Source of the DNA: Glaciozyma antarctica PI12
Lineage: Eukaryota; Basidiomycota; Microbotryomycetes; Kriegeriales; Camptobasidiaceae
Assembly (NCBI GenBank): GCA_002917775.1
Contig: KZ627149.1
Location: 763,399-827,398 of the forward strand
DNA length: 64,000 nt
Direction of reading: 5' to 3'
This document shows positions 1-10,107 of the stretch, one piece after another. The notes beneath the pieces were generated by a model. That model saw only the letters and a program-made list of their open reading frames with translations, did no database searches and was not told the DNA's origin. The position numbers and the translations under genes are program-made. The first letter of the stretch is position 1; every line of letters begins with the position of its first letter.

Positions 1-207
1 TCAGTCCGNGCAAACCNCAACAAGGGGGAGAGGCGGGAGGGNAGGNNTACCATGNTCTCAANAANNNAAGCTGGCCGTAGGGGAAAACAGAAAGACGTCG
101 AAAGAAAAAAAGNGAAAGAATNNCAAAACAGCGAGCGAAAACAAAGAGATCAAGCTTGCCGCCGCAACATTGTGGCTCTCAACCGGCCTTGGCCTTACAT
201 CAAAAAG
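1..207. other. Low-quality leader, no gene seen
   Basis: This stretch carries scattered N calls in the first 125 bases and is purine-rich. No open frame with coding character and no RNA gene was seen before the tRNA that follows. It is probably 5' flanking sequence of the tRNA at a contig edge. Confidence 0.5.
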
Positions 208-280
208 TTCTTGGTCGTATAACGGTCTAGTATACACGCCTGTCACGCGTGTGATCCGGGTTCGATTCCCGGCCAGGAAG
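208..280 (+). tRNA. tRNA-Asp (anticodon GTC)
   Basis: The acceptor stem TTCTTGG (208-214) pairs with CCAGGAA (273-279, one G-T pair), with discriminator G280. The anticodon stem CACGC/GCGTG encloses the loop CTGTCAC with anticodon GTC at 242-244. The T arm CCGGG-TTCGATT-CCCGG is intact. There is no intron. A run of ten T at 286-295 follows and fits a Pol III terminator. All arms close, so the gene looks functional. Confidence 0.95.
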
Positions 281-285
281 TCCTC

Positions 286-295
286 TTTTTTTTTT
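286..295 (+). terminator. Pol III terminator of tRNA-Asp
   Basis: Ten consecutive T residues lie five bases past the discriminator base, the usual stop for RNA polymerase III. Confidence 0.8.
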
Positions 296-589
296 GCTCC
301 GTTTCAGAGTCGCTTTTTCTTCTTTTTGCATTTAGATGGATAGGGGTCGCACAGGACGTGAGAAGTGAAAAAGAGGAAGAGCGAAGGAGAAGGTGAGCGA
401 GCTTTAAAGAACCAAAGCGTGCTCAGACGGTGTTCAGGGCCGTGGGCAGCACCGCCAAGCACCTCATCAGGAGCAGCGTCGAGCGTAGAGCAAATAAAAG
501 CGAGGCTCGCAGGTCTTTTCGGATCTCGCTCTCGCTAGTCACCACGCCTTCTAATTTAGCTCCGTCTGCCTCTACCGAGAAGCCCCCCC
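296..589. other. Intergenic, 3' flank of agmatinase gene
   Basis: Nearly 300 bases separate the tRNA terminator from the stop codon of the minus-strand agmatinase-family gene. I see no convincing coding frame or RNA gene; part of it is presumably the 3' UTR of that gene. Confidence 0.5.
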
Positions 590-2299
590 TCACAGCTCGT
601 CGTGCCCGTGCACCTTGCCCTTGCCCTCGATGTCGAGGACCATGTTGGAGATGGCGGGGCTGTACTTGCCCTTCTTGAGGAGAATCGCGAGGAATTCCTG
701 AACGAGGTCGGCCGCCGCCATTCCAGTGAGCTCGGCATTCGTGTCGTACGCCGGCGAGACTTCAACAACGTCGAGGCCGACCATGTTGAGCCCAGACAGA
801 CCGCGGAGGATCTTCTTGACTTCGCGCGTCGTCCATCCTCCAGATTCGGGAGTGCCAGCTGCGAAACTTCGTCAGCGAGGAGCGGATTACGCGGAGAGAG
901 GCGAACGCACTAGCAGGAGCCATGCTCGGGTCGATCGTGTCAATGTCGAAGCTGAGGTAGCAGGGACGGTCGCCGACACGGTCGCGAATGGCCTTGATGA
1001 TACCGCTGGGTCGCATCTCGTCGATATCGTCCGTGGTGAGGAGCTGGAACCCGACCGAGGCGTCGTGGACAAGGTCGTCGATGCCCTGCCGACCCAGTCA
1101 ATTTCTCGAAGAAGGCCCCGCGCGCGAGAGGAGCGTACGTTCAAGCGAGTGCGAATACCCGCGTGGATAGAGGAAGTGTTGCTGAGAAGTCCCTCGTCGG
1201 CTGCCTTCCAGAAGAAGGAACCGTGGGTCTGGTGGCGGGAGAGAGTTAGTTGACGTAGTGGAGGAGAGCAGCGGGAGTGACTCACGAGCTTAGACTCCTC
1301 GGTGAAGGCACCAACGTAAGAGTTCCCGTTCCAGGTATCGAGATGAGCGTCGAAGTGCTGCGAAGCAGGTGAGTAGAAGTCATAAAAAGGAGAGCGCAGG
1401 ACGCACGATAACGCTGATGGGCCCGTAAACCTTGCTCAAACTGCGGAGGATGGGGAGAACGATACTGCAGAACCAGCGCATCAGAAACCAGCTCCGTGCG
1501 GCAATTGTGAACTCACGTGTGGTCTCCACCGAGCGTGATGATCCTCGGGTGCTCCTTGCCGTCGAGCGCAATCTTCTTCATGCCGCCGTTCTTCTCAGCC
1601 CACTCGGTCTTGACGGGCTTGGCGAGCAGAGTCGAGTAAGCAGTCTCAATCTGGTCGATGGCGAGCGCGTTGTGGTAAGGCGAGACGGGGATATCACCGC
1701 AATCCACCTGGGAGGGATCTCAGCGAAAAGAATACGGTTTCGGAGAGGGAGACGCATACAATGTTGGCTCCGCTGAAAAAGGGGTTGAACGCCCACGGAA
1801 TCGAGTAGCCTCGAGTGGGGGCATGGCGACGGGAGCCAGAGCGGATGCCGAAGGGACCGAAGCGAGATCCTGGGAGAGAGAGAGGGGATCAGCGGTGACT
1901 CAAGCTCGAGGAAGTAGTGCGGCTCACCAGGACGGAAAGATACGCTTGTCTGCGACCGGATAGAGCCGTTAGCGAAGCCTGCAGCAGGAATCGGACCGAC
2001 GTACGTCGAAGGGTGCGCCGACGATAGCGATGTCGAAGATCTCTTTGTCCTGGTCGAGGCACTCGCGGTGAGGCAGGTGGGCAAACGTGTTGATACCCGA
2101 GAACGTGAGATCTACTGTCTTGCCGTACTTGGCCTCTGCGCGCACGCCAGGTCGTCAGTACCGGCCTGTGAAGAGAAAGGTCGCTCAACTCACGCCAGAG
2201 GTTCTGAGCTCCCGACTCCGAGTGGTCGTGGTGCGTGTGGCCCTCGTGCGCAAATGCAACGCCGGCGCAGAGCGTTAGAGCGAGAGCAGGGACGAGCAT
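590..2299 (-). CDS. Agmatinase/arginase-family hydrolase with signal peptide and HDEL tail
   Basis: A ureohydrolase-family protein spread over several short introns. Metal-binding motifs visible in order are [14 protein letters not shown], then HAGIRT and SFDIDTIDP, followed by the family C-terminal block [12 protein letters not shown]. Agmatinases hydrolyse agmatine to putrescine and urea using two Mn ions; the exact substrate cannot be read from sequence. The start at 2299 gives [17 protein letters not shown], a clear signal peptide, followed by a His-rich stretch (HEGHTHHDH). The first exon ends near 2193 at a GTGAGT donor. The last exon reads without break to KVHGHDEL and a stop at 590-592, so the protein carries a classical fungal ER-retention signal. 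Family and signals are seen; residence in the ER lumen is inferred. The next gene upstream (class II aldolase) is on the same strand. Confidence 0.9.
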
Positions 2300-2466
2300 C
2301 TTTGAGCCGTTTGGGAGGAGGAGAAGGACAAGGCATCCCGTTCAAAACGAAGAGGGTTGTTTCCAACTGTTTCTCCGCCCGATCGCTCGGCCGGGATCTT
2401 TTTCTCTCTGCGTCTGAACTTTCTGTTGATCCGATCTCACAGTGAAGCTACTCGAATCGTTCACAG

Positions 2467-3839
2467 CTACACCTTGTAAGCCCCATCGGTCTCCGCCTCG
2501 ATCAAGTCGAACCAAGGCAAGGCCTCGAATCGGCCAGCGAGCTCGAAACCCGACGCGTTGTACCTGGGTCGTAATAAATCAGCAAGCAGTCACGCTGAGC
2601 TAGAAAAGGAGAGCGGACTCACGTAAATTGAGCTGCTCCAGCGTCAATCTCCTTGGGCTTGTTGGTCGGATCTCCGGCAGCGGCAGCGTCGACGAGAAGA
2701 GCTGTTCTGCATTCATTCTCGAGCTGCGAGACACCGTCACGAGCTTACGAGGGAGCTAAAAGAGAGAGAGCGAACTCACCATGATGAACCAGGCAGTTGC
2801 AGCTTCGATAGACTGGCCGACGGTGAGGAGACCGTGCGCACTGAGGATCATCGCTTTCTTGTCCCCGATGGCGGCCGTAATTCGAGCGCTCTCGCTGCTG
2901 TCGAGGACGACGCCGCCAAAGGTATCGTAGAGAGCGAGATCCTTGTAGAAAACGCAGGCGTCCTGGGTGTAGATTGGCAGTGGTTTGTCTGAGGGGTGCA
3001 CTTATTAGCGTGTGCTCCTGCACGGACGCGGCGAGAAGCTCACTCAAAACAGCCCAAGCCTTTCCGTAGGGAGAGTGAGAGTGGCACACGGCGTTACATT
3101 CCGGTCGAGCCTGGCGAAGGAAGCGAGCGAAGGAGCGAGATTCAGTCTCTGCACGGCGCTTCGAATGGGAAGGGCCTACATTGTGAATAGCAGCATGAAT
3201 CACGAACGCAGCTCTACAGGACGACTTTCAGCTCCTCCTCGCGAGCTTACGAAGGGAGAAACGCAAGCACCGATTGTAGAATTGTCGCTCGGGCTTTCCG
3301 CCTGCGATGATTTTGCCGTCGTGGTCCACAAGCAGCAGGTCCGAAGCAGTCATCAGTGCGAACTGTTTACCGAACGGCGTCACTGTAAAAGTGCTAACTC
3401 AGCGACCGCAGATATCTCTCCCAGAGCGCAGCGCGGCGCTCCCTCCCACTCACCCCAAAAGCAATCCAGCCGTTCAGGGTCTCGCACTGTGAGATGCCCT
3501 GCAGCTCCCTCGCCTGCGCAAAGCTACATTAACTGCACGCTGTTCTCCCAAAGCTGCAAGAACGTACAGAGACCCAGTTTCGCAAACACCCTGCGCGAGA
3601 GAAGCAGTGGAAGGGAGCTGTCGTTAGCTCTGAGCCGTCTGGCGTGCTTTCTCCTCGGGCCACCGCTTGTGCGTTCACTGAAGTCAGCTCACCTGTACGC
3701 GCAAGCCAGCCGCTCCTTCAGGTACTTCCGCTTCTCCGCGACGGAAGAGAAGGTCGGCGGAGGCTCGCCGAATTCGAAGCCCTGCGCGTCGGGCTGGAGG
3801 TCTGAGGCAAGGCTGGGCCCGGTTGTGGCAGAGTGCATA
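2467..3839 (-). CDS. Class II aldolase/adducin-domain protein
   Basis: Minus-strand multi-exon gene. The start at 3839 gives MHSATTGPSLASDL and an N-terminal block EPPPTFSSVAEKRKYLKERL typical of fungal class II aldolase/adducin proteins. The zinc-binding HSHSPYGKAWA motif (about 3060-3090) and the downstream SAHGLLTVG block with a third His are present; the C-terminus is LPWFDLIEAETDGAYKV. The family covers fuculose-phosphate aldolase-like enzymes and non-enzymatic adducins. The metal-site histidines suggest a metal-dependent lyase or related activity, but the substrate is unknown. It is divergent from the PPR gene with 149 bp between the starts, so the two probably share a promoter region. 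Confidence 0.85.
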
Positions 3840-3988
3840 GACGAGTAGCTCTGAACAACGTCGCTGTGTACGAAGGAAGGAAGCTTGTCGGGCGACCCGC
3901 GTCCCCCTCCTGGTCCTGTTTTGCATACATTCCAACTCGTCCTTCCTCTCTCCCGAGGAACGGCGCTTCAACCTACGCAGCCTCGACG

Positions 3989-6463
3989 ATGCTACGGACA
4001 ACGGCGCCTTCCACGCGGAGAGCGTTCAGCCTGTACCCCAGCCGCCTCCCCCAGCTCCTCTCCACTCTCCCTCGCGCCTCAACCAGCTCCCACCAAAATT
4101 TCTCCACCAGCAAGGTCTCTCCGAACAAGAACCGTCCGCTCGCTCTCAAGGCAGGCCAACCTCCTTCTAAACCCGAGCGCCACAACCGCCACACCTTCCA
4201 CGACTCGTACCTCCTCTCCGACAAGATCAAGCAGCTTGCTGGGCGGAAGGACCTCGACGCGGCGATCGAGCTTGTGCGGACGTCTCCTGCGTCAAACGTC
4301 GTTGTCTGGAATCTGTTGATCCACGAGGTGCTTCAGGAGAAGAAGTACCGTCGCGCGTACGAGCTATGGATGGACATGAAGCGGCGGGGACTCAAGCCGA
4401 GCGCTCGCAGCTACTCGACGTTCTTCAGCGGGTTCTCAAAGGCGAGGGAGATCGAGAGCGCAGGGCTGGCGAGGGTGAAGACGGTGTACTCACAGTGGCT
4501 TATTCATGCCGAGCGCGTGTTGGCGAGGAGTGAGGAGAAGCGGTCGATTCGGGAGGAGGAGGAGGGCGAGGAGGGAGCGGACGACATTACTTCCATCCCC
4601 GCCAACGCCTACCTCACCTTTCTCGCCAATACGAAGAACCTTTCTCTCCTCCTCGAGGCCTTCAACGCCATGCCGACGGAAGGCCCCCTCGCTCCCACCT
4701 CGATGACCTATTCCACCGTCCTGTCCGCCCTTCGCTCCTCGGAAGACCCTGAGCACTTTCAAATGGCGATGACGATCTGGAAGAAGATGCTCGAGGAGGT
4801 CAGCGATATCGACACCAAGACCGTCTCGCTCGTCATCTCGATGTGTCGCGAGGCGACACGGCCGGACGACCAGAAAGTCGGGCTCGAGGTCGCGAAGGCG
4901 TTCTACGGGTTCGTCGACCCCGCCGAGGTCGACAAGCTGGTCTCGAGCAAGCTGGAGAAGCCGCGCGTCAAGCTCGACTCGGCGGGACTTTCAAACGTCC
5001 TTTCGCTCGGACTTGCGATGCAGCAGTACAACCTGGTCGTCAACTGGTTCGATCAAGTCAGGGACTACCCCGAGCGTTTTGGGCGAATGGTGTTGGAACA
5101 CTATCAGTGCGACCTGGTGCTTGTCGCCATGTCGTGGAAGCACGATGCGGCCGCAGCAGAAGGTGCGTTTTTCGCACTCGCATGTTTCGCAAGGCTGACC
5201 TTTTGCGCACAGATTTAATTCAGTGGATGCGCCGCTCGCCACCTTCTCTCCACCCGACCCTCTCCTCCTACACGAACGCGATTCAAGTCTGCTGGCGCAC
5301 CCCCGACCTCCCGCGCGCCCTTCGCCTCCTTTCCCTCATGACCGGCAATCCTCTCGACCTCCCTCAGCCCTCTTCGCCCTCCTTAACCTCCCCCACCACC
5401 ACATCTCCTCTCCCTACTTTCGCTCCCGACGACCGTATCATCTCCACTCTCCTCCAGACCTCGCTCGCGACGCGCGACCGCGGGTCCATCTACCGGACTC
5501 TCACCCTCCTCGAATCCCTTTCCTTCGGCCGCGACTACTTCTCCCTCTCCGCCCCCGCCCCTCCTCCTCCTGCCCCTCGCTCCCCCTACCCGCCGTACGC
5601 TCCCAAGCCGTCCACCGCCGCAATCTCGCACGCGGCGTTCTGGAAGTACAAGCTCGGGGAGGTGCTCGAGCGGTCTCTGGAGCGCGTTCTTCAAGGTGGG
5701 GATAAGCATCTCGATAGCGGACGGAGGAGGGAGCTGGCGATTTGGCGAGGGGACGTCGTGAGGTGGTTGGAGGTCAAGGAGGAGGAGGGGAAGCAGGGAC
5801 GAGCGGAGAGGGGAGAGGAGGAGAGCATGCGCGGAAGGAGGGAGGTCTTGAAGGAGAGGGAGGTGAAGAGGGAGAGTGCGTGGAAGAAGAAGAAGGAGGT
5901 CGAGGTCGAGGAGGTTGAGGAGCGCGATCCGTGGAGGAGCGATATCGAACCGAAGGAGAAGACTTGGGGGCGCGAGAGGGAGGGGCGCGAGAGCCGAGGA
6001 GGAGGGGAGCGCAAGTCGTGGGGTCAGGAGCGAGAGGTCGAGCGACGGGACGTCCGACGTCCGAGGCAGGATCGGGACGAGCGGAGCGGGTGGGATAGCA
6101 GGAGCGGCGAGCGGGACAACAGGGGAACGGCGAGACGTACGACGCCTCAGGTGGACGACCCCGTCAAGGGAGCTCAATGGAAGGAGACGCCGGTCGAGGC
6201 CTGGCCTTCTCGTGCCCGCCCCCCCGCACATGCGGTCGTCGTCGTCGGGAGGGGAAGAACTCCAGCGACGCGAGGGAGGGAGGAGCGAAGGTCGCGGCGA
6301 TGGGTTCCGCAGGAGCGAGGGACGCAGCGATGGGTTCCGTCGGAGCGAGGGAGGTGGAGAGCGGAGCGATGGGAGGAGCTGGTCGAAGTCGCGCCCTGCG
6401 AGGCGGGAGGATAGCGGCTGGGGAAGCGGAGCGCCGCGCGGAGGACAGCAGAGTTGGGAGTAA
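3989..6463 (+). CDS. Pentatricopeptide-repeat protein, probably mitochondrial
   Basis: The ATG at 3989 starts a basic, Ser/Arg-rich leader (MLRTTAPSTRRAFSLYPSRL) that looks like a mitochondrial presequence. PPR-type helical repeats follow, the clearest beginning VVWNLLIHEVLQEKKYRRAY and ending MKRRGLKPSARSY, with a second TMTYSTVLSALRSS unit. One intron (about 5164-5211, donor GTGCGT) joins to DLIQWMRRSPPSLHP. The C-terminal third is a highly charged Arg/Glu/Gly region. The uninterrupted frame stops at 6414 as an odd RW-rich tail. One frame step later, past a seven-C run at 6219-6225, the tail reads as SEGRGDGFRRSEG-type repeats to a stop at 6461-6463, which matches the upstream composition better. 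Role inferred: organellar RNA binding. The gene is tail-to-tail with the Hri1 homologue. Confidence 0.75.
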
Positions 6464-6547
6464 GGAGCAGTGGAGCACGACGATACCCAGAGCATTTGAT
6501 ACCCCGCAATCCACCCACCCATCACCATGCCATTCCTCGCTGAGAGC

Positions 6548-7263
6548 TCACGAGTTCTCCCTCACGATCCAGCTCCTCCTTCCCAGCTCGACGCGCTCCC
6601 CCTGCTCTCCAACGATCCCCTCTTCCGGAATCCTCGGCAGCACCTCCACCTCCCCAATAGCATACAGCTCCTCCCACCTCCCCTCCCGCCTTTCCCACCT
6701 CCGCGCCGCGAACCCCTCCCCCACCTCTCCCATCGCCAACTCCCTCTCCCCGATCCTCGCGACCCACAAGTTCCCCTCCACGCTCTGGAGGAAGACGCTC
6801 TTCACGTCCTCTTCAATCTCGTACCGCCGCCAGACCTCCTCGTAAGGCTGCACTGCGCCTCCTGCATCCGGGTTCGCCATGGATCCGGTCTCGAGAACGT
6901 CGCCGTTTGGGAGCGTCTCGAACAGGCCCTCGTCGGGTGGAGGAGGGGAGAAGGAGAAAGCGGTGGAGGGGGTGCGGCTGTCCAACAGCGCTACGAATCG
7001 AGCTTTGGGACGTTCTGCGAGGAGAGTTCAGGAGAGCGGATAAGGATGTGGGGAAGACGCGCACCTGGCGTCGAGTCGGGCAGGTAGCTCTTTTCCCCCG
7101 CTGTAGCCCAGTCAATAGCTCCTGTCCGGGGACCAGAGATGAAGACGCGCAAGTCGAGGAAGCTGCCTGTCCGACCAGTGAGGACAAGCGTTTCGGTAGT
7201 CTCCGCGTGAGGAGCGGGAGGCCACGCGAGGGAGATGCGGGTGGAGACGAGGGGAGGAGGCAT
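6548..7263 (-). CDS. HRI1: Hri1-family protein
   Basis: The start at 7263 gives MPPPLVSTRISLAWPP, followed by HAETTETLVLTGRTGSFLDLR and AIDWATAG, the N-terminal signature of fungal Hri1 proteins. One intron of about 50 nt (donor GTGCGC) leads to the second exon, which runs to a stop at 6548 and contains EEVWRRYEIEEDVKSVFLQS and the late block GEVEVLPRIPEEGIVGEQG. Hri1 is a small two-domain beta-barrel protein that binds the Hrr25 casein kinase in budding yeast; its biochemical role is poorly known. At about 220 residues the length fits the family. The assignment rests on motif recognition by eye. Confidence 0.8.
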
Positions 7264-7467
7264 TGCTAGTCGCGTCGTAGCTGCTAGGGTGCAAGGGGAA
7301 GGAGCGGAGAGGAACGAGGTGGAGAAGGTCAAGAGCGCGAGCGTCGCGACCGCCGGCAGCAGCTCTCTCAACTTGGTTTCGCAGCTGGTCTTTCGAGCGC
7401 TGCCTCCAAGTCCTGTCGTAAAACACTGCGGGCTCCATTCTTACCCTCGCCAACTCCACCTTGCTCC

Positions 7468-8964
7468 CTATCGAATCGCCAACCCTTCCGCCGCACTCTC
7501 CAGCCCTCCCTTGTTCCTGAACGGATCCTGCACGCTGCCCGTCTTCTCGCGCCAAATGTAGCGATAGTCGTCCTTGAGCTGTCGGAGCTGGGCGTCCAGA
7601 GATGCGACTGAGGAGGCGAGAGCCAAGAAGCCATGAATGTTGAGCTTTGAGAGTGGGGACGATCGCTGTGAGGGAATGTGAGAGGTCAGGCAGTGCGTGT
7701 AGAGGTGAGAGAGGCTGAACGAACCAGAGGGATTGCGAGCGAGGCCGTAGGAGGAGTCGACCTGATGTTGGATTTGCTGCGAAGGGAGGGCGATGTGAGT
7801 GCGTAGGATAGGAAGACGACGGAGTGAGAACTTACATCCATGGTCGAGCGGTACCGGCCTAATCGCTCTCTGAACTCGTCGGCCTTGCGTGAGAAGAACC
7901 TGCGTGCCGAAAAGCCCATCAGCTCCTCCTCCGCGGACCAAGGCGTTGCAAAACGCACTCGTAAGGGAAGTTGGCCACGGCCTTTGCTGCTGCACCCTTC
8001 GCCTGAGGGTTCTTGAAGCCCTCGACGATCGCAGTAGCCTTCGCCAGATCGGAAAGGTCCGTCTCGAGCTTCGTGCGGAGCTCAGCAACGAGTCGTCCGT
8101 CCTGAGCGAGCATGTTGGACACCGCCGTCGCTTCCTGCAGTTCCGAAATCGTCAGTTGTGTAACTAGCTCGGGGAATGGAGGACGCACTGCCGAGTACTG
8201 CTCATACAGCTCGCTCGTCTTGCTGATCTCTCCCCCCAGGTCCCTCGTCTTGATCTCCTCTGACACCTGAATCTGACTTCGAATGAAAGCACTACAGCCA
8301 TACACCGTCAGCGCCATTCCTCCTCCCTTTGTCGGTCCGCCTCCACGTACTCGATCGCCTCAATCTCTGTCCGCACCGCGTCGGGCAGGTCATTGAACTT
8401 GGACAGCTTGGATATCGCTGGGCCTTGCGGCTGCGGCTGCTGCAGCGGTGCTGGTTGAGACCTGCATTCAAACGCGTCGTCAGCTCCTGTTGTCCCCGAG
8501 TTCCTCAGCCCAGGTCCAGCTCGAAAGCGCCCAACGCACCCTAGCAAACTCCCCCCCGCCTGCGCTCCCAACCCTCCAAACAGACTCCCCCCTGCCGCTG
8601 GCTGCGTCTGCCCAAACAAGCTTCCCCCGGCAGCAGGCTGCGTTGCCCCAAACAGTCCTCCCGCCGCTGGGGCCGCGCTCGCCACCGGGGCACCAAAGCT
8701 GAAGAGAGGTTTTGAAGCCGCTGCTGCTGGTGCGGCGCCGAAGAGGCCTCCGCTTGCGGGGACACTGGAGGGGGTGCTGAAGAGGGAGGAAGAGGCGGGA
8801 GTGGTGGGGGCACCGAAGAGGGAGGGAGCGGGTTGGGAGGCTCCGAAGAGGGAAGTGGACGCGGCGGGTTGGGAGGTGGGTTGAGCGCCAAAGCTGAAGC
8901 CGCTGGTGGGACGGTGTTAGTCAAGAGTGCTGGCGAAGCTGGGGAGGACTCACCCGAAGGACAT
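7468..8964 (-). CDS. FG-repeat nucleoporin of the Nup62 complex (Nup49/Nup58-like)
   Basis: Exon 1 is tiny (MSFG) and is followed by a GTGAGT intron. The N-terminal third is an FG-repeat domain with many SLFG, LFGA and GGLFG units separated by Ala/Pro/Ser spacers. The C-terminal two-thirds is helical: SKLSKFNDLPDAVRTEIEAIE, then a coiled coil QIQVSEEIKTRDLGGEISKT, and later DEFRERLGRYRSTMD joined across an intron to QIQHQVDSSYGLARNP. This layout (FG N-terminus, three-part coiled coil) is that of central-channel nucleoporins. The spacing and the FNDLPDAVRTEIE block favour the Nup49/Nup58 branch over Nup57 or Nsp1. Several introns carry a GCTGATG branch-like motif close to the acceptor. Confidence 0.78.
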
Positions 8965-9190
8965 GCTGCGCTGAAGAGTTGTAGAAGGGAGAACGGCCAA
9001 GACGCGAACTCGAGTGGATGCTGTCGCTCTGAGCTGAGCTAAGGCAGCTCTCCAGCTCGCTTGCAGTTCTGAGAGGCAAACGTTCGTGTATAGCAGAAGT
9101 GAAACATGTACAGAGCAGGTAATCAAATGCAATCCTCCCTCGATACGAGATCCTACAGCAACACAGCGCTCCAACATAGTCTTCCCCGGC

Positions 9191-9987
9191 TCAAGCTCGC
9201 AGCTGACCCCGCCCAACACTCCCCTCCTCCCCTTCCAGAGTCTCCCAACCTCCTTCGCTCAAGCTCCCCGTGCTCGTCGCTTCCCTCCACTGATTCAACT
9301 CGATGCCCTCCACCACGTCCCACCGCGGACTCCCCGGATCCTCCCCAATGAGCATCGGCGAGCTCATAGGGCTGAAGAGATCGGCCGTAGAGGAGCTGGA
9401 AGGCGATTGTGCTCCAACGGTTGGGCTGATGGATCGAGAGGGGAGGCCGGGGGAGGGTCTGAGAGGGCTGGAAGACGCCTGGCGAGAATCTTGTTCGCTG
9501 TCTTCGCCGACAGTAAAGGGGTCCTTGTCGAGCGCGCGGGGATCCTGCACAGCCCTCGCCAATTAGCTGAGAGAAGTCAGGAAAGGGAGGGAGGACGCAC
9601 CTCTGACCCGCCACCACGGCGCCGTCTCAAGAACGGAGCGGGGGTGCCTCTGATAGCCGAGGAGTGTGCCTGTTTCCGCTGCCGCCGTTCCGAAGAATCT
9701 CGTTCCCGTTCGGCGTGCTGATCGTAGGCGTCCTTGAGAGCTGGCAGGGCGATCGAGAGAGCGACGCAAGTTCCCACTCCAAGAACCACCACCCCAACGA
9801 GGAGGAGCGTAGGGATCGGCAGGGTGGGCGAAGGCTTTTAGAGCGCGAAGGAGTGCAGGGCTTGAGCGAAAGCTCTGCGCGGAGGTTGGTAGGAATCAAA
9901 GGAGGAGCGAGCTGCACTCGCTCAAGCTCCTTCCCGGCGATCCTCTAGGACGCGTTCTTAGCTCGCCCAGGCTACGCGTTCCTCCAT
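9191..9987 (-). CDS. Small single-pass membrane protein, unknown function
   Basis: A confident two-exon core reads from a hydrophobic segment TLLLVGVVVLGVGTCVALSI (about 9810-9750) through KDAYDQHAERERDSSERRQR, across a GTGCGT intron (about 9540-9600), to a Ser/Pro-rich tail ending EGEEGSVGRGQLRA (stop 9191-9193). The 5' end is uncertain. The only upstream ATG on this strand is at 9985-9987; joining it (MEER) to the core needs an intron with a weak GTAGCC donor and a TAAAAG acceptor. The protein would have a short N-terminus, one transmembrane helix and a disordered cytosolic tail. I do not recognise a family. It is divergent from the antiporter gene. Confidence 0.45.
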
Positions 9988-10107
9988 TCCTACAAGAGCG
10001 TGACCTTCGACCTAGCTTGATCCTCTCCCTCCCCCGGACGACTTACAGGCGCCCGCTCTCGCCATCTCCCTCTCCTTCCCCCGCGCGGTTCGCGTCTTCC
10101 CGCCGCC

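Noticed and set aside
5383-6528. 381-codon minus-strand open frame opposite the PPR gene
   Set aside because: Leu/Pro/Ser-rich shadow of the GC-rich, Arg/Glu-rich plus-strand exon, with no family resemblance.
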